Origin: Cryptomeria japonica
Lineage: Eukaryota; Streptophyta; Pinopsida; Cupressales; Cupressaceae
Reading direction: 5' to 3'
Assembly (NCBI RefSeq): GCF_030272615.1
Contig: NC_081410.1
Location: forward strand, 253,379,533-253,443,532
Length of the DNA stretch: 64,000 nt
A program made the position numbers and the translations under genes. This document shows, in pieces, positions 12,001 to 23,437 of the stretch. The notes below the pieces were generated by a model. That model searched no databases. It was not told where the DNA came from and saw nothing but the letters and a program-made list of their open reading frames with translations. Position 1 is the stretch's first letter; each line of letters begins with the position of its first letter.

Positions 12001-13078
12001 AGTTTTGCAACTTTTAGGCGCTTGCACCACATTTTCACATTTTAACCCAAAGATGCAATATTAAAACTGGTCAAAACACCTTCCTGGACTTCGCAAACTG
12101 ACAGGTGTACTGTCTGATATATAAGAATTTACTCTGCCAAACCCTTTCTCAAGATGAATCTTGGGCGAAAAAATATTAACGGTCAAAGATGACCATTTAG
12201 CTCTATTAGCACTATGAACCTGATAAAATCAATGCGCAAAGACCTCGAAATGCCTTTCTTAAAAATATCAAACGATCTCCGTAGACCCCCAAATCTAGGG
12301 CATAGATAATTTGAAGTACAAGGAAGACCGCGGAATGCTCAGTTAGACCAAAAGGCTACCTGGGTGAAAATGGTGAACTCATGAAAATAGCCACTTAAAA
12401 AGATATAGCAATGAAAGTGCAGAAAACTGAATAAAGTGGCTCAAGAAACCATCTTGGAAAACTATTCAAACGGATTGACAGGGGCTTCAAAATGGAAACA
12501 TAGCTAGTCTTTTATACCAGCAGTACCCTGGAAGAAATATTCTGATATAACACTGAACTGGGCATTTTTTACACATGTGCAAAGTAGGGCTTTGACTAGC
12601 TGTTGAAAGAGGGACTTATACAAACAACACAAATTGCAAATGATTTGAGCTTACCAAATTGAGCAAATGGATTCATGGGGACTTTAAATTTACCATGTGG
12701 ACTCACCTATATGCATAGAATTCAATGCAATTTGAATTTGAACATGACGATCAACTGGGAAAAAGTTATAGGCACTCAAAGTAGGCCACTTAATAAAATT
12801 TGAATATGCACCTATGATGGACTTTTAGCTCACCCCTTGAAATGGGTACTTGACAAACTGATCAAAATTGAATTCTGAAAGATGTAGAACACTTCATAGG
12901 CCAAATGAAAGGTGTAGAACAAATTTCCCAAGCCTTACCCCTTAATAATCAACTGGCTCCATTTTACACTTCTTCAAAATAGGCCTATTAGGTTGACTCA
13001 TTAGGTGGTCCTTTGAAAGTGAAGAATGAATTTTTGAAATGGACCTCTCAAATTTTCAAGTTTTTATGAGTCCCATTA
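9025..13078 (-). repeat. 3' LTR of E (left copy, 4.05 kb)
   Basis: On the plus strand it runs from TGTTGTTCACC to gagtcccatta, where the end is mutated from CCCAACA. It aligns throughout with the right copy but holds about 330 bases (10185-10515) that the right copy lacks. 10780-11660 is a degenerate tandem array. I treat the open frames inside as chance. Confidence 0.85.
10780..11660. repeat. Degenerate ~60-75 bp tandem array in E LTR (left copy)
   Basis: About a dozen units alternate a ttgcatttgtttgaa-like segment followed by tttaatgcc, and a ccacacagggaggagat-like segment. Examples start near 10800, 11058, 11207, 11346, 11413, 11482 and 11617. The right LTR holds the same array at about 16880-17790, so it predates the insertion of E. 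Confidence 0.7.
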
Positions 13079-13274
13079 GTGGCTTTGATTGGGGACGGTT
13101 TATTGCAAGATCAACACAAGAATTTAGAATCTATGGTAGAGCAGACCACCTAAAAACGAATCACTTCTCTTCTTCTAAAAAATAGGGGCTCCTTATTGAA
13201 AACCACACAACTGAAGCAAAGCAACTATACAAAATATACAACTTATAAATGGCCCCAGGCCATCAAAAATGGAA
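13079..13274 (-). other. E internal edge beside its 3' LTR
   Basis: The minus strand next to the LTR reads ccccaatcaaagccac. Element G has ccccagaaagagccac at the same point. It occupies the place of a polypurine tract but is only partly purine. I see nothing else in this stretch. Confidence 0.45.
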
Positions 13275-14895
13275 TCAATGCTTACCTCTATCAAACACAT
13301 GATTTTCATTTCCATAAACTGGAGGTAAGCCAGAATCATCATTCACATATCCCTGATCAATCACACTTCTACTTCTAACCAACTGATCACATAAAACATA
13401 ATCAGCATGTTCATAATCATTCAATCTTTGAAAACTAAATAAATGTTGAAAGTGCTGGTCATCAAATGACATAAGAGTGCCATACTCTTTACAATTACTT
13501 CCCAGTTGAAAAGAGAAGTAATCCAACTTATTAAGAAAGTTGGGAACATTAGGCACATCTTTATTGCTAGTTTGCACAAAAGGGAAAGACTCATTCTTAA
13601 TACTGTCTTGCAAACTAGGGATAAAAACTTCCTCATAAAATGACTATGATTCAATATCATGTTGACCACAAATTCTATCAGCCTCTTGCAAAACTGAGAA
13701 AACTACTTATGATTTGTCATTCTTTTCAAAAGCAAGATCCACACAATGCATATCAAAATCTGAGTTCATATCAACATATGAATCCACATCATCATACCTA
13801 CCAACCATATATGAATTTTCATCTCATCCATTATTCATATCAAATATAGGGAAAGAATTATCAGCATATGTATCATACTTCACACCCTCAAAAACAACAT
13901 CAGTATCAAAATATGTACTAGTTGGGTATGAGAGATTGGGGACATTTCTGGATGCATACCTCTTTAGATCAGCAACTAAGAGTTCTGAAATTTGTTCACT
14001 ACTTAGTGAACCTTCTCCCTTATTTTTATTTTCCTTCGCTTCATCTTTTGTGCTACAAACATTGTCCCAATCTGATAAAAGGTATTAATCTATAGTTCTC
14101 ATGTCTTTATGCACATTTATTTCATCATTGTAACAACTTGCATCTGCATCATAACCTTTATTATGCTGATCATAAAGTGCTTCTATATGTTGCAACATGG
14201 TTTCATAACCTTGTTGCAAACATTTTGTGGATTGAAATTAACAACAATGTGATCTATATCATTCAAATCTGAAACCTCAACAAGCTCATGATTATTTGAA
14301 CAATTACTTATGTTCTCACAAGTTTCTTCTTGCTCTAAATACACATCTACACTGTCATGCTCAGAATAAGAGTCACCTTTAGCATCATAAGAGGTATATC
14401 CACTCAAGGATTCATCTCCATCACTATACTCAATTTTGTGTACATTTTCAGATTTAGTCATTTCAATCTCATCTATCCATTCTTTAATACATGCAACACT
14501 TTCTTCTCTCAAGGTTGTAGACCAATTAATTGAGTCATACTCATCAATCTCTAAAATTAACTCAATCCAAACAGACTCATGGGGTCTAGCATCAGCTGAA
14601 AGCTCATTCAATGCAGCTATAAATCTTTCATAGAAAATATATGACGACTCTTCCTTCTTTTCCCTACTTTCTTTCTTAAAAACTAGATGAATTTATCTTG
14701 GATCTCTTGAAGACATATTTCAATCTCTCTATCAATTTCTTTCAGATTTGACAAAGGATTTTTAGATCTAGGAACTACATCTAGATCCATCCAGTTTATA
14801 ACATCTACTGAACCATTATTTAGACAATGACCATTCATCCTTACTGTTTCATAAATTCTTTTCAAAACACATGCAGTCATAATTTTCACAACCAC
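13275..14895 (-). pseudogene. Unknown acidic ORF remnants in E
   Basis: Three minus-strand open stretches in different frames, 14895-14683, 14611-14183 and 13613-13275, lie in the sense direction of E after its primer site. The middle one (142 codons) is acidic and contains WIELILEIDEYDS and YSDGDESLSGYTSYDAKGD. The last reads SFPFVQTSNKDVPNVPNF and LMSFDDQHFQHLF. I do not recognise a domain. They could be the decayed Gag of E or an extra ORF. Frameshifts between them show that no full protein is made. Confidence 0.4.
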
Positions 14896-15465
14896 ATACT
14901 TCTCCCATCACTTAACTAAAATTTATTTCAAAACATGAAGTATGTAAACTGCAAATTTATTTTCCTTTCTATGGTGACCTTTTCACCTTATAAGGAACAT
15001 GAATTGTCTCATAAATACTTTGAAGAATACTTGGTAAAATAATTTTGTTGCTGCTCTTCTTCTTATTTCTCCTTGACTGGGACCTTCAATCTCAAAACTC
15101 CAAGCCTCTGCTACATCTTTGATGCAAGTTCACCAAATATTTTAAAAATTTATACAATAATGCACACTAGTGCAGAGATCTTTCAGAGTTGCCACTCACT
15201 GCTATGAGAATTTATAAAATCATTTATAGATCATGAATAGATATGGACTTATACAAAGATAAAAGGATAACATACTTTCAACACTTGGATAGGAATTGAC
15301 TCTCATGACAAAAAGAAGACATTCCTGACTTCATACAACACTACCAAGTAGATAATAATAGATCTGAAAATACTTTCAGATTTACAACACTTTAATGACT
15401 CTTTCCTCAAATTGGATAGGCACAACATCTTGAATTTGATTCAACATGAGTTACTACAACACAAT
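14896..15465 (-). other. E leader between primer site and first ORF remnant
   Basis: This AT-rich leader follows the primer binding site on the minus strand. I see no domain, repeat or structure in it. Confidence 0.4.
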
Positions 15466-15483
15466 TCCCTAGCCGAGATGCCA
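15466..15483 (-). promoter_or_regulatory. Probable primer binding site of E (tRNA-Arg-like)
   Basis: The minus strand reads TGGCATCTCGGCTAGGGA, four bases inside the right LTR. It differs at four positions from the site complementary to plant tRNA-Arg (TGGCGACTCCGCTGGGGA). This sets the orientation of E as minus. Confidence 0.6.
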
Positions 15484-15487
15484 TTTT

Positions 15488-18400
15488 TGTTGTTCACCAA
15501 AACTAGTTAACCCAAGTTCACCTACAATCTTTCTATGAAATGGCCAATTTCAATCTATGAAAAGCATCAGGACTTGAACAACATAACATAGGACCCTAAT
15601 GATCCTCTTGCACTTCAGGTTTTGCTAAACCTAGGGGGGGATGCCCTTTGATGCATTAAATACAACCAGTTACAGACATATGGCAACATCAAACAATAAG
15701 CAGATAGATCATTCCACAAGCTCAACAAGTTATAAAAACACTACAAATTGGCTGGATCTGTATAAGCAATAGATGAATAAGAGATTGGAATGAATAGAAC
15801 ACAACCCCTAAACATGAAGGGAAATAGATTTTCTTTAAATTTGTATGAATCTGAAAATATTCCCAAATTCTTCAAAGACCAGTGCCTTGTTCATTGGGCA
15901 TGGAGTCACACACAGAACTGCAAATGCAAATCTTAGTTGCAAACTTATTTAACTTATAGAATACTCCTGCATCAATACTGTATACCAATGCATTACTTGA
16001 TTCATTCACAAAATTATCAGATCTTGGATACATATTCCATTATTTATGACTCATTACAGAATTTAAAACCTTCACTAAAGGATACCTACAAATAGTCACA
16101 ACAATCTCCTAGAGATGACAAATTCCAGCCTCCTTGAGGATTCAATTTGTAACAATGAAATACATGCCTAGAGGCAATCTTGTGTGAAATATATTCATGC
16201 CTAACATAAGTAAAACCTACAACTAGAAAACAATCTGCAATATTGAAATGCAGCTCTATACCCTGAACAAACCAAAGAGTTTTACAAACTTGGGTCAAGA
16301 AATTTAGAACTGGAAACTATGAAATCTAGAGCATTTCTGTAAAATTATGGAACCCTTACAATTGAGAAGAAATGAGAATAAAAAGAGGAGGGAAAAGATA
16401 AAAGTTTGCATAACACATTGCCAAGTGTCCTCTTTCTCCAACTGAAAAGATATTTCCTTTCTCCTTCTCATGGAAATTTCTCTCAAAATATCTGAGATCT
16501 GTTGAAACAAACAACATGACTGGATTCCTCATATATGTCTATGTTTGAGCAAAAATAACCCTCAGGCAAATTAATCACTCATGTGAGCCCATCATTTAAT
16601 TTTTTTGATTTTTACCTATAGTCTGAACTACCTTCTCTTTATGAATCAACGACCACCGTTTGATCAACTCCAACTTGCTCGATCTTTAATTTGCCTTCTC
16701 ATTGCAAAATTTGCTTACCTCGAGAATCGTGCACACATGTGGGGTCCACTAGGATGACTGGCAACCTCTTTCCAAAAGCGCTAAAGCTTTTGACACTATA
16801 GTTGTGTTTAAGTTTGCATTTAAATACCAAAATGTCCCTTCGCCCAGCCAATGCCAGATATATGTTTTATACCTAGCACTGCATTTTTCATTTTTTGAAG
16901 GTTTTGATTGCGCCTTGAATCACATTTGTCTGAATATTTAATGCTTTTATGTTCCATGGCATGCCATAGGAGGGAGGATTAGCTTCGAAGGTTGTGGAAT
17001 TAAGCTTTACACCTACAAATCGCATTTTTTCTTGAAACATTTTCAAATGCCCTTTCAATCCATAGAGGGAGGAGCTAATCCTGCTAATTGCACTCATTGA
17101 AAGTCTCACATGCCCTCCTCACATCCACCTCTTCTCTGGCATGTAGGGGAGCATTTTGGCTTTGAGCCTACCCATTGCATTTGTTTGAAACTTCTAAACC
17201 TTTTCAACGCTATTTTCCACCTACTGCGTTGGAGTTTGGTTTGGGGTGTTTAATGATCTTTACAAACTAGGCGAGGGAGGAGGGAATGGATGGAGGGTTT
17301 CAATAGCTACCACACAGGGAGGAGATTTCATTTGTTTGAATTTCTAATGCCTTTTAACTTACCACTGCACAGGAGACTTCATTTGCTATTTTCACCTACC
17401 TAATGCATTTACTTAAATTTCCTCTTAACCACCACGCAGGAGGAGATTGGCTCTACATCTAGTAATTGTGTTTGCTTGAGAGTTTAATAAAGCCCTCCAA
17501 ACTCCATACAAAAGGAGCCTGCACCAGCTAATTGCATTTGTTTGGAAGTTTCATTGTGCTGCTCACACGTGGGAGAAGGAAGGAGGCTCTAAACTTGCTG
17601 ATTGCATCTGCTTGGAAGTTTAATAGAACCCCTACCCTTTGCATTTGCTTTAAAAAAAAACTAAAGTATTTTCCATACCACACAGGGAGGAAAGAGGCTG
17701 GCCTATTTCATTTGTTCGAAGGTTTTAATGGCTACTATTTGCATTTGTTAAAAAAATTTAAAACCCTCTCCATTCTACACCATTTGCCAGGGAGAATGCT
17801 ACCAAAATGCGAAAACTTTGGTTTTACGCCCTTTTAGCTATCAAATAATTAGGCATCTGCTTTAGTGTACCATTAATGTCCATATTTCTCATATAATATT
17901 CTCTATCTTCTTCTATATCTCTTAAATCAATAAAACACATGATTTAAAATAATAATTTAAACTTTGCTTGAAAAGACACCTGAAGTGGCAAGTCAGGTCG
18001 GGCCCCAAAGTGGGTCCGGCTAAAAAAAAATTTGTTTTCATGCAATTGACCATTGAAAACACCTCAGGAACCTTGAACATGCCTCTAGAATTGATCGACA
18101 CCATTTTCTGATCATTAAACTAAGTTTTGCAACTTTCAGGCGCTTGCGCCACATTTTTGCATTTAAACCCAAAGATGTAATTTTAAAACTAGACAAAACA
18201 CCTTTCTGGACTTCACAAACTGTCAGGTGTACTGTTTGATATATAAGTATTTACTCTGCCAAACCATTTCTTGAGATGAAACCTGGGTTAAGAAATATTA
18301 ACGGTCAAAGATGACCATTTGGCTCTGTCAGGACTATGAACATAATAAAATCAATGTGCAAAGACCTCGAAATGTCTTTTTTAAAAATATCTAAGGCATA

Positions 18401-19179
18401 GATACTTTGAAGTACAAGGAAGACCACTGAATTCTCAGTTCGACCAAAAGGATGACTGGGTGCAAATGGTGAGCTCATGAAAATAGCCATGTAAAAAGAT
18501 ATAGCAATGAAAGTGCAGAAAACTGAATAAAGTGGCACAAGAAACCATCTTGGAAAACTGATCAAATGGATTGACAGGAGATAGGAGCTTCAAACTGGAA
18601 ACATAGCTACGCATTTATACCAGCAGTACCCTACAAGAAATATTTTGATATAACACTCAACTGGGCATTTTTTACACATGTGCAAAGTAGGGCTCTGACT
18701 AGCTGTTGAAATAGGGACTTATGCAAACAACACAAATTGTAAATGATTTGAGCTTACCAAACTGAGAAAATGGATTCATAGGGACTTGAAATTTGGCATG
18801 TGGACTCACCTATATGCATAGAGTTAAATTCACTTTAAATTTCAACATGATGATCAATTGGGCAAAAGTTATAGGCGCTCAAAGTAGGGCACTTAATAAA
18901 ATCTGAATATGTACCTATGATGGACTTTCAGCTCACCCCTTGAAATGGGTACTTGAAAAACTGATCGAAATTGAATTATGAAAGATGTAGAACACTTCAT
19001 AGGCCAAATGAAAGGTGTAGAACAAATTTCCCAAGCCTTATCGCTTAATAATCATCTGGCTCCATTTTACGCTTCTTCAAAATAGGCCTATCAAGTTGAC
19101 TCATTAGGTGGTCCTTTGAAAGTGCAGAGCAAAATTTTGAAATGGTCCTCAAATTTTCAAATTTTTATTAGTCCCAACA
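15488..19179 (-). repeat. 5' LTR of E (right copy, 3.69 kb)
   Basis: This copy runs on the plus strand from TGTTGTTCACC to agtcccaaca. Against the left copy it carries a deletion of about 330 bases near 16627 and another of about 30 bases near 18388. In the minus orientation this is the 5' LTR. Confidence 0.85.
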
Positions 19180-19184
19180 CATAC

Positions 19185-20100
19185 CAATCTACTACTAAAG
19201 CTATTTGGGATAAATTGGAGACACTGAATGAAGGAGATACCACTGTCAAAAGTGCAAAACTGGAATTCTTCCGGGTTAGGTATGAAAATTTGAAAATGGA
19301 ACAAGATGAAAGAATATCTGCTTTTATGGAAAGAGTTAATGAAATTGTTTTGAGAATACAATGTTGTGGAGGATCCTTCAGTCAAGATGAAATTGTTTCT
19401 AAAGTTTTAAGAGCATTTCCACCAGCATACAAAATTAAAGTAACTGCTATTAATGAGTTGAGAACAATGCCTAATACATCAGTATCTAGAGATACCTTGG
19501 TTGGAAAAATTTATGCATTTGAGCTTGAGGAATTTGGTCCTATTGCTATAATTAAAACAGATTTGGCCTTCAAAGCATCATCATCTGCATCATCATCATC
19601 ATCATCATCTGACAAATCTAATTGGAAAGCACTTTAAGCAAGAGAACTTGAAGATATCAGAAGAGAAAATGAAGAACTGGAAGAACTTGAAGCACTATTT
19701 GCAAGGAAAATGCCTAAAGGTCTAGTTGGAAGTAAGTATGAAGGTAAAGCACCATTTAAATGTTTTAATTGTAATAAAGTTGGTCATATGGCATCTATAT
19801 GTCCTGATAGACATGCAAGATTGAGAGAGTAAGCTAAAAGAACATATAAGGCTAACCGTGAATTTCAGAGATACAGATTTAAGAAGAATAGAGACAAATC
19901 ATGTTACTATGCTGATGAAGGAGTTACGGATGATTTTGATGAAGACCCGGTAGACAATGGATGAGCTTTTGTTGCAATAAAAGAAGATCAACCGACACCT
20001 ACTATTCCATCAATAGAGCAGGCCCTAGCAGCTAAAATTGAAGAAAAGGATGAATGGATTATAGATTCCGAATGTTCACATCATATGACTGGTGATAAAA
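19185..20100 (+). pseudogene. B Gag C-terminal part, zinc knuckle and protease
   Basis: Reading resumes with TKAIWDKLETLNEGDT, exactly where Gag was cut. It continues through a Gag body, a poly-Ser tract from a TCA microsatellite at about 19580-19612, a complete CCHC knuckle CFNCNKVGHMASIC near 19760, and the protease site WIIDSECSHHMTGD near 20055. The canonical DSG is DSE here. Stops unique to B lie at about 19635 (TAA), 19829 (TAA) and 19963 (TGA at a Trp codon that is intact in C). Confidence 0.88.
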
Positions 20101-21248
20101 GTAAACTCTTATCTTTTCAAGAATACAATGGAGGTCTAGTAATATTTGGGGATGACAAAGCATGTTTGATCAAAGGAAAAGGTACTATATCTTTTGATGG
20201 TAAGCACAATACTGACAACGTTTATTATGTTGAAGGTTTGAAGCATAATCTTTTGATTGTTGGTCAATTAGTTTTAAAGGGATTTTAGTCACAATTCAAG
20301 AATGATAAATGCAAAATCATGAATAGAACTGGCTTAGAGATTGCAACTGGTAATCAAACTAGAGGTAATATCTTTCATTTGAATAACAATGAAAAGACAT
20401 GCTTGATTGAACAAATTGATGAAAGTTGGTTATGGCATAAAAGACTCTGTCATGTGAATTTTGATTACATTATAAAGATTAGTTCATCTAAGGCAGTAAG
20501 GGATTTACCTAAGATTGTAAGACCTCATAATCTGATATGTAAGGAATGTCAAATAGGAAAGCAAGTTAGAACAACTTTTAAGAGTATTTCTGAGAAATCC
20601 AATAATGTTCTTGATTTAATTCATACTGACTTGTGTGGTCCGGCAAGAACAAGAAGTCTACAGAGAGATAGATACTTTATGCTAATCATTGATTATTATT
20701 CTAGAATGTGTTGGGTTACTTTTCTCAGGGAGAAATAAGAAGCTTTTGGGAAATTCAAATTATTCAAGGCAATGGTAGAGAATGAAATCGGTAAGAAAAT
20801 CAAATGTTTAAGATTAGATCAAGGAGGTGAATTTACATCTAAGGAGTTTAATACATTTTGTGAAGTGAATGGAATTAGAAGACAACTATCAGCACCCCAG
20901 ACACCTCAGCAAAATGGAGTTGTGAAAAGGAAGAACAAAACTATTTTGGATGCAGCCAGAAGCATGATATTAGAAGCAAATCTACTTCATGTGTATTGGA
21001 GAGAAGTAGTGAATACAACAATTTACACTTTTAACAGAGTTCACATCAAAGGTGAAACCAGTAAGACACCTTATGAACTATGGTTTGGTAATACTCCTAC
21101 TCTTAAATACTTCATAATATTTGGAAGCAAATGCTACATTAGGAGAGATGAGTATATTGGCAAATTTGATCCTAGAAGTGATGAAGGAATATTTCTTGAT
21201 TATCCATTTAAGAGTAAGGCATATATATGTTTTAATAAAAGATTTTAG
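20085..21248 (+). pseudogene. B integrase
   Basis: The block contains the pre-integrase SWLWHKRLCHVNFD, ICKECQIGKQ, the core HTDLCGPARTRSLQ (first Asp), IIDYYSRMCWVTF, LRLDQGGEF (second Asp) and the QTPQQNGVVKRKNKTI block. The catalytic Glu is Lys in that last block, where C has NGVVERKNKTI. It ends with ELWFGNTPTLKYF, SDEGIFLDYPFKSKAY and CFNKRF before TAG 21246-21248. In-frame stops at 20286 (TAG replacing CAG) and about 20736 (TAA) are private to B. Confidence 0.9.
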
Positions 21249-22400
21249 AAAATCATTGAGAGTGCAAATGTGAAGATAGATGAACACTTTAGAGGAAATT
21301 CAAGGTCTATGGATTTTGAACCGACAGTTGAGATGATCATAAATGAACCTATACAGTGTGCACCAGTACAAAATGTGGATCCAGTCACACCTACATCATT
21401 CAAGAATTCCACAATGACTGAAGGACTGCAACAAGGGAACACACCTAGGTATGTAAGACTGAATCACTCTAAAAGTCAGATAATTGGGAATAAGTATCAA
21501 GGTGTTATGACAAGAGGAAGACTAGAAAATGAAGAGGTATGTTTAATTTCTCAGATTGAACCAGCATCTATTATGGAGGCATGTGAAGATAAACATTGGA
21601 TTAAAGCTATGGAAGATTAATTAGAACAAATTAAAAAGAAAAATACATGGACATTGGTTCCCCGGCCTAAAGACATAAATGTAATTGGAACTAAATGGGT
21701 ATTCAAAAATAAACTTAATGAAGATAGTAAGGTAATCAGAAACAAAGCAAGATTAGTGTGTAAAGGATATTCACAGAAAGAGGGAATTGATTACAATGAA
21801 ACCTTTGCACCAGTAGCTAGAATTGAGGCAGTTAGATTATTTCTTGCATTTGCAACACACAAGAACTATAAAGTATATCAAATGGATGTAAAATGTGCAT
21901 TTCTGAATGGTGATCTTGAAGAGGAAGTTTATATTGAACAACCTGATGGATTTTCATTGACAAATGATAAAGATATGGTTTGCAGATTAAGGAAAGCTTT
22001 ATATGGATTGAAGAAAGCTCCTAGAGCTTGGTATGCTAGATTGGACAAATATCTTTTGAAGCTTGGTTACACTAAAGGTAATGCTAACAACAACTTATAT
22101 TTCAAAGTGACTAATGAAGACATCTTGTTTATTGAAGTTTTTCTTGATGACATCATTTGTGGAGGAGAAGATGGATTGTGTAACGACTTTGCTAATAAGA
22201 TGTAGGAAGAATTTGAATTGTCTATGATTGGGGAGATAAAATTCTTTTTAGGATTGCAGATTTCACAGATTGGTAAAGGTATATTCATATGTCAAACAAA
22301 GTACTTGAAGGAACTACTGAAGAAATTTGGTATGGAAAACTCTAAATCGGTAAGTACTCCTATGACTACAACTGATAAATTGACATTGAAGGATGATTGA
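21249..22400 (+). pseudogene. B reverse transcriptase
   Basis: Directly in frame after the TAG come KIIESANVKIDEHF, a linker and RT. RT blocks are [61 protein letters not shown] (first catalytic Asp), [18 protein letters not shown] and the YxDD box as FLDDIICGG, with Phe for Tyr. IGEIKFFLGLQIS follows. Stops lie at about 21618 (TAA) and 22203 (TAG for CAG). The block ends at TGA 22398-22400, which C shares. Confidence 0.9.
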
Positions 22401-23093
22401 GCTTCCATTAATCCAACAAGATATAAATCTATGATTGGAGGTGTACTGTATTTGACACAAACAAGACTTGATATAATGAATCCAATATGTATTGTTTCAA
22501 TATTTCAAAGTAATCCTAGAGAAAATCATGAATCAGCAGTGAAAAGGATTTTTTGGTATCTACAAGGCACAACAAATCTTGTTTTATGGTATCCTAAAGA
22601 TGAAAATTTTGATTTATGTGCATACACCGATGCAAATTGGGCAGGAGATATAGATGATAGAAAGAGCACCACTGGCGGGGCATTCTTTCTTGGCAGCAGA
22701 TTGATTTCATGGTTGAGAAAGAAACATAGTTGTACATTATTATCAACAGCAGAATCAGAATATGTTGCAACAACAACTAATTGTACTCAAGTATTATGGA
22801 TTAAGAAAATGTTGAAGGACATAAAGGTAAAATGCAAAGAACCTATAATCATTTACTATGATATTTCAATAGCAATTGATACATCTAAGAATCTGGTATT
22901 TCACTCTAAAACTAAACATGTTTCTATCAAATATAATTTTCTAAAAGAGAATGTTGAAGCAAAAGAAGTGAGATTGGTCTATGTGAATACTAAAGAGTAG
23001 ATTGTAGATATCTTTACTAAGCCTTTGCCTAAGGAAACTTTTGAATATTTTAGAGAGTAGCTTGGGGTAATACCCTCACCGGTAGAGACTTAG
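22401..23093 (+). pseudogene. B RNase H and pol C-terminus
   Basis: The frame continues past the shared TGA with INPTRYKSMIGGVLYLTQT and RIFWYLQGTTNLVLWY, then the RNase H stretch AYTDANWAGDIDDRKST, FFLGSRLISW, STAESEYVATTTNCTQ and KHVSIKYNFLKE. A TAG at 22998-23000 replaces the Gln of TKEQIADIFTK and is also present in C. The pol reading ends at TAG 23091-23093 after LGVIPSPVET. Confidence 0.9.
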
Positions 23094-23425
23094 ACGACTG
23101 ATGATTGGCATCAAGCCGACATAATTAATAGAAAAAACCTTTTTTTGGCTTTGATGGAGGGGAGCTACTTCTCAAGGGGAGTAGTTGATTTTTATAATTT
23201 GTTCTATGAATTGGTTGTATCTGGTATTTATATTGCTTTGACATTTGATGTCAAAGGGGGAGATATATCTATTGTAAAACATTTTCCTTTGGGGAGTGAT
23301 ATATACTCTCTACTTTTGTATTTTGATTTTTGGTATTGATCTATTTAGCAGATTGTTGGTTTTTGGTTTTTGGCATTCTGTTTTGGCACTTAGATGTTTT
23401 TCCATCTTGTGTTGCCATTAATGCC

Positions 23426-23437
23426 AAAGGGGGAGAT
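23426..23437 (+). promoter_or_regulatory. Polypurine tract of B
   Basis: The run aaagggggaga lies directly before the 3' LTR and is identical to the tract of C. It primes plus-strand DNA synthesis in reverse transcription. Confidence 0.8.

Larger units (their letters stand above)
9025..19179 (-). mobile_element. Long-LTR non-autonomous retrotransposon E inside B gag
   Basis: Two long direct repeats (9025-13078 and 15488-19179) flank a 2.4 kb internal region. The flanks caaat (9020-9024) and catac (19180-19184) both derive from the sequence cagac that C retains at the same gag site. The orientation is minus: the minus strand at 15483-15466 reads TGGCATCTCGGCTAGGGA, close to the tRNA-Arg primer site TGGCGACTCCGCTGGGGA. 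The inner edge at 13079 resembles the pol-side LTR junction of G. No pol is present, so E must have depended on another element. LTR text around 10540-10740 resembles that of G, suggesting a gypsy/Tat-type family. Confidence 0.82.

Noticed and set aside
13079-13100. Plus-strand tggctttgattggggacgg as a tRNA-Asp primer site, which would make E plus-oriented
   Set aside because: It matches tRNA-Asp poorly in length and sequence, and the tRNA-Arg-like site at the other end and the G junction favour minus orientation.
13640-14088. Plus-strand frames of 69 and 124 codons in E
   Set aside because: They have no domain and lie opposite the sense direction set by the primer site; they could not be told from chance.
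19577-19612. TCA microsatellite as an independent feature
   Set aside because: It is the coding poly-Ser tract of B Gag and is shorter in C.
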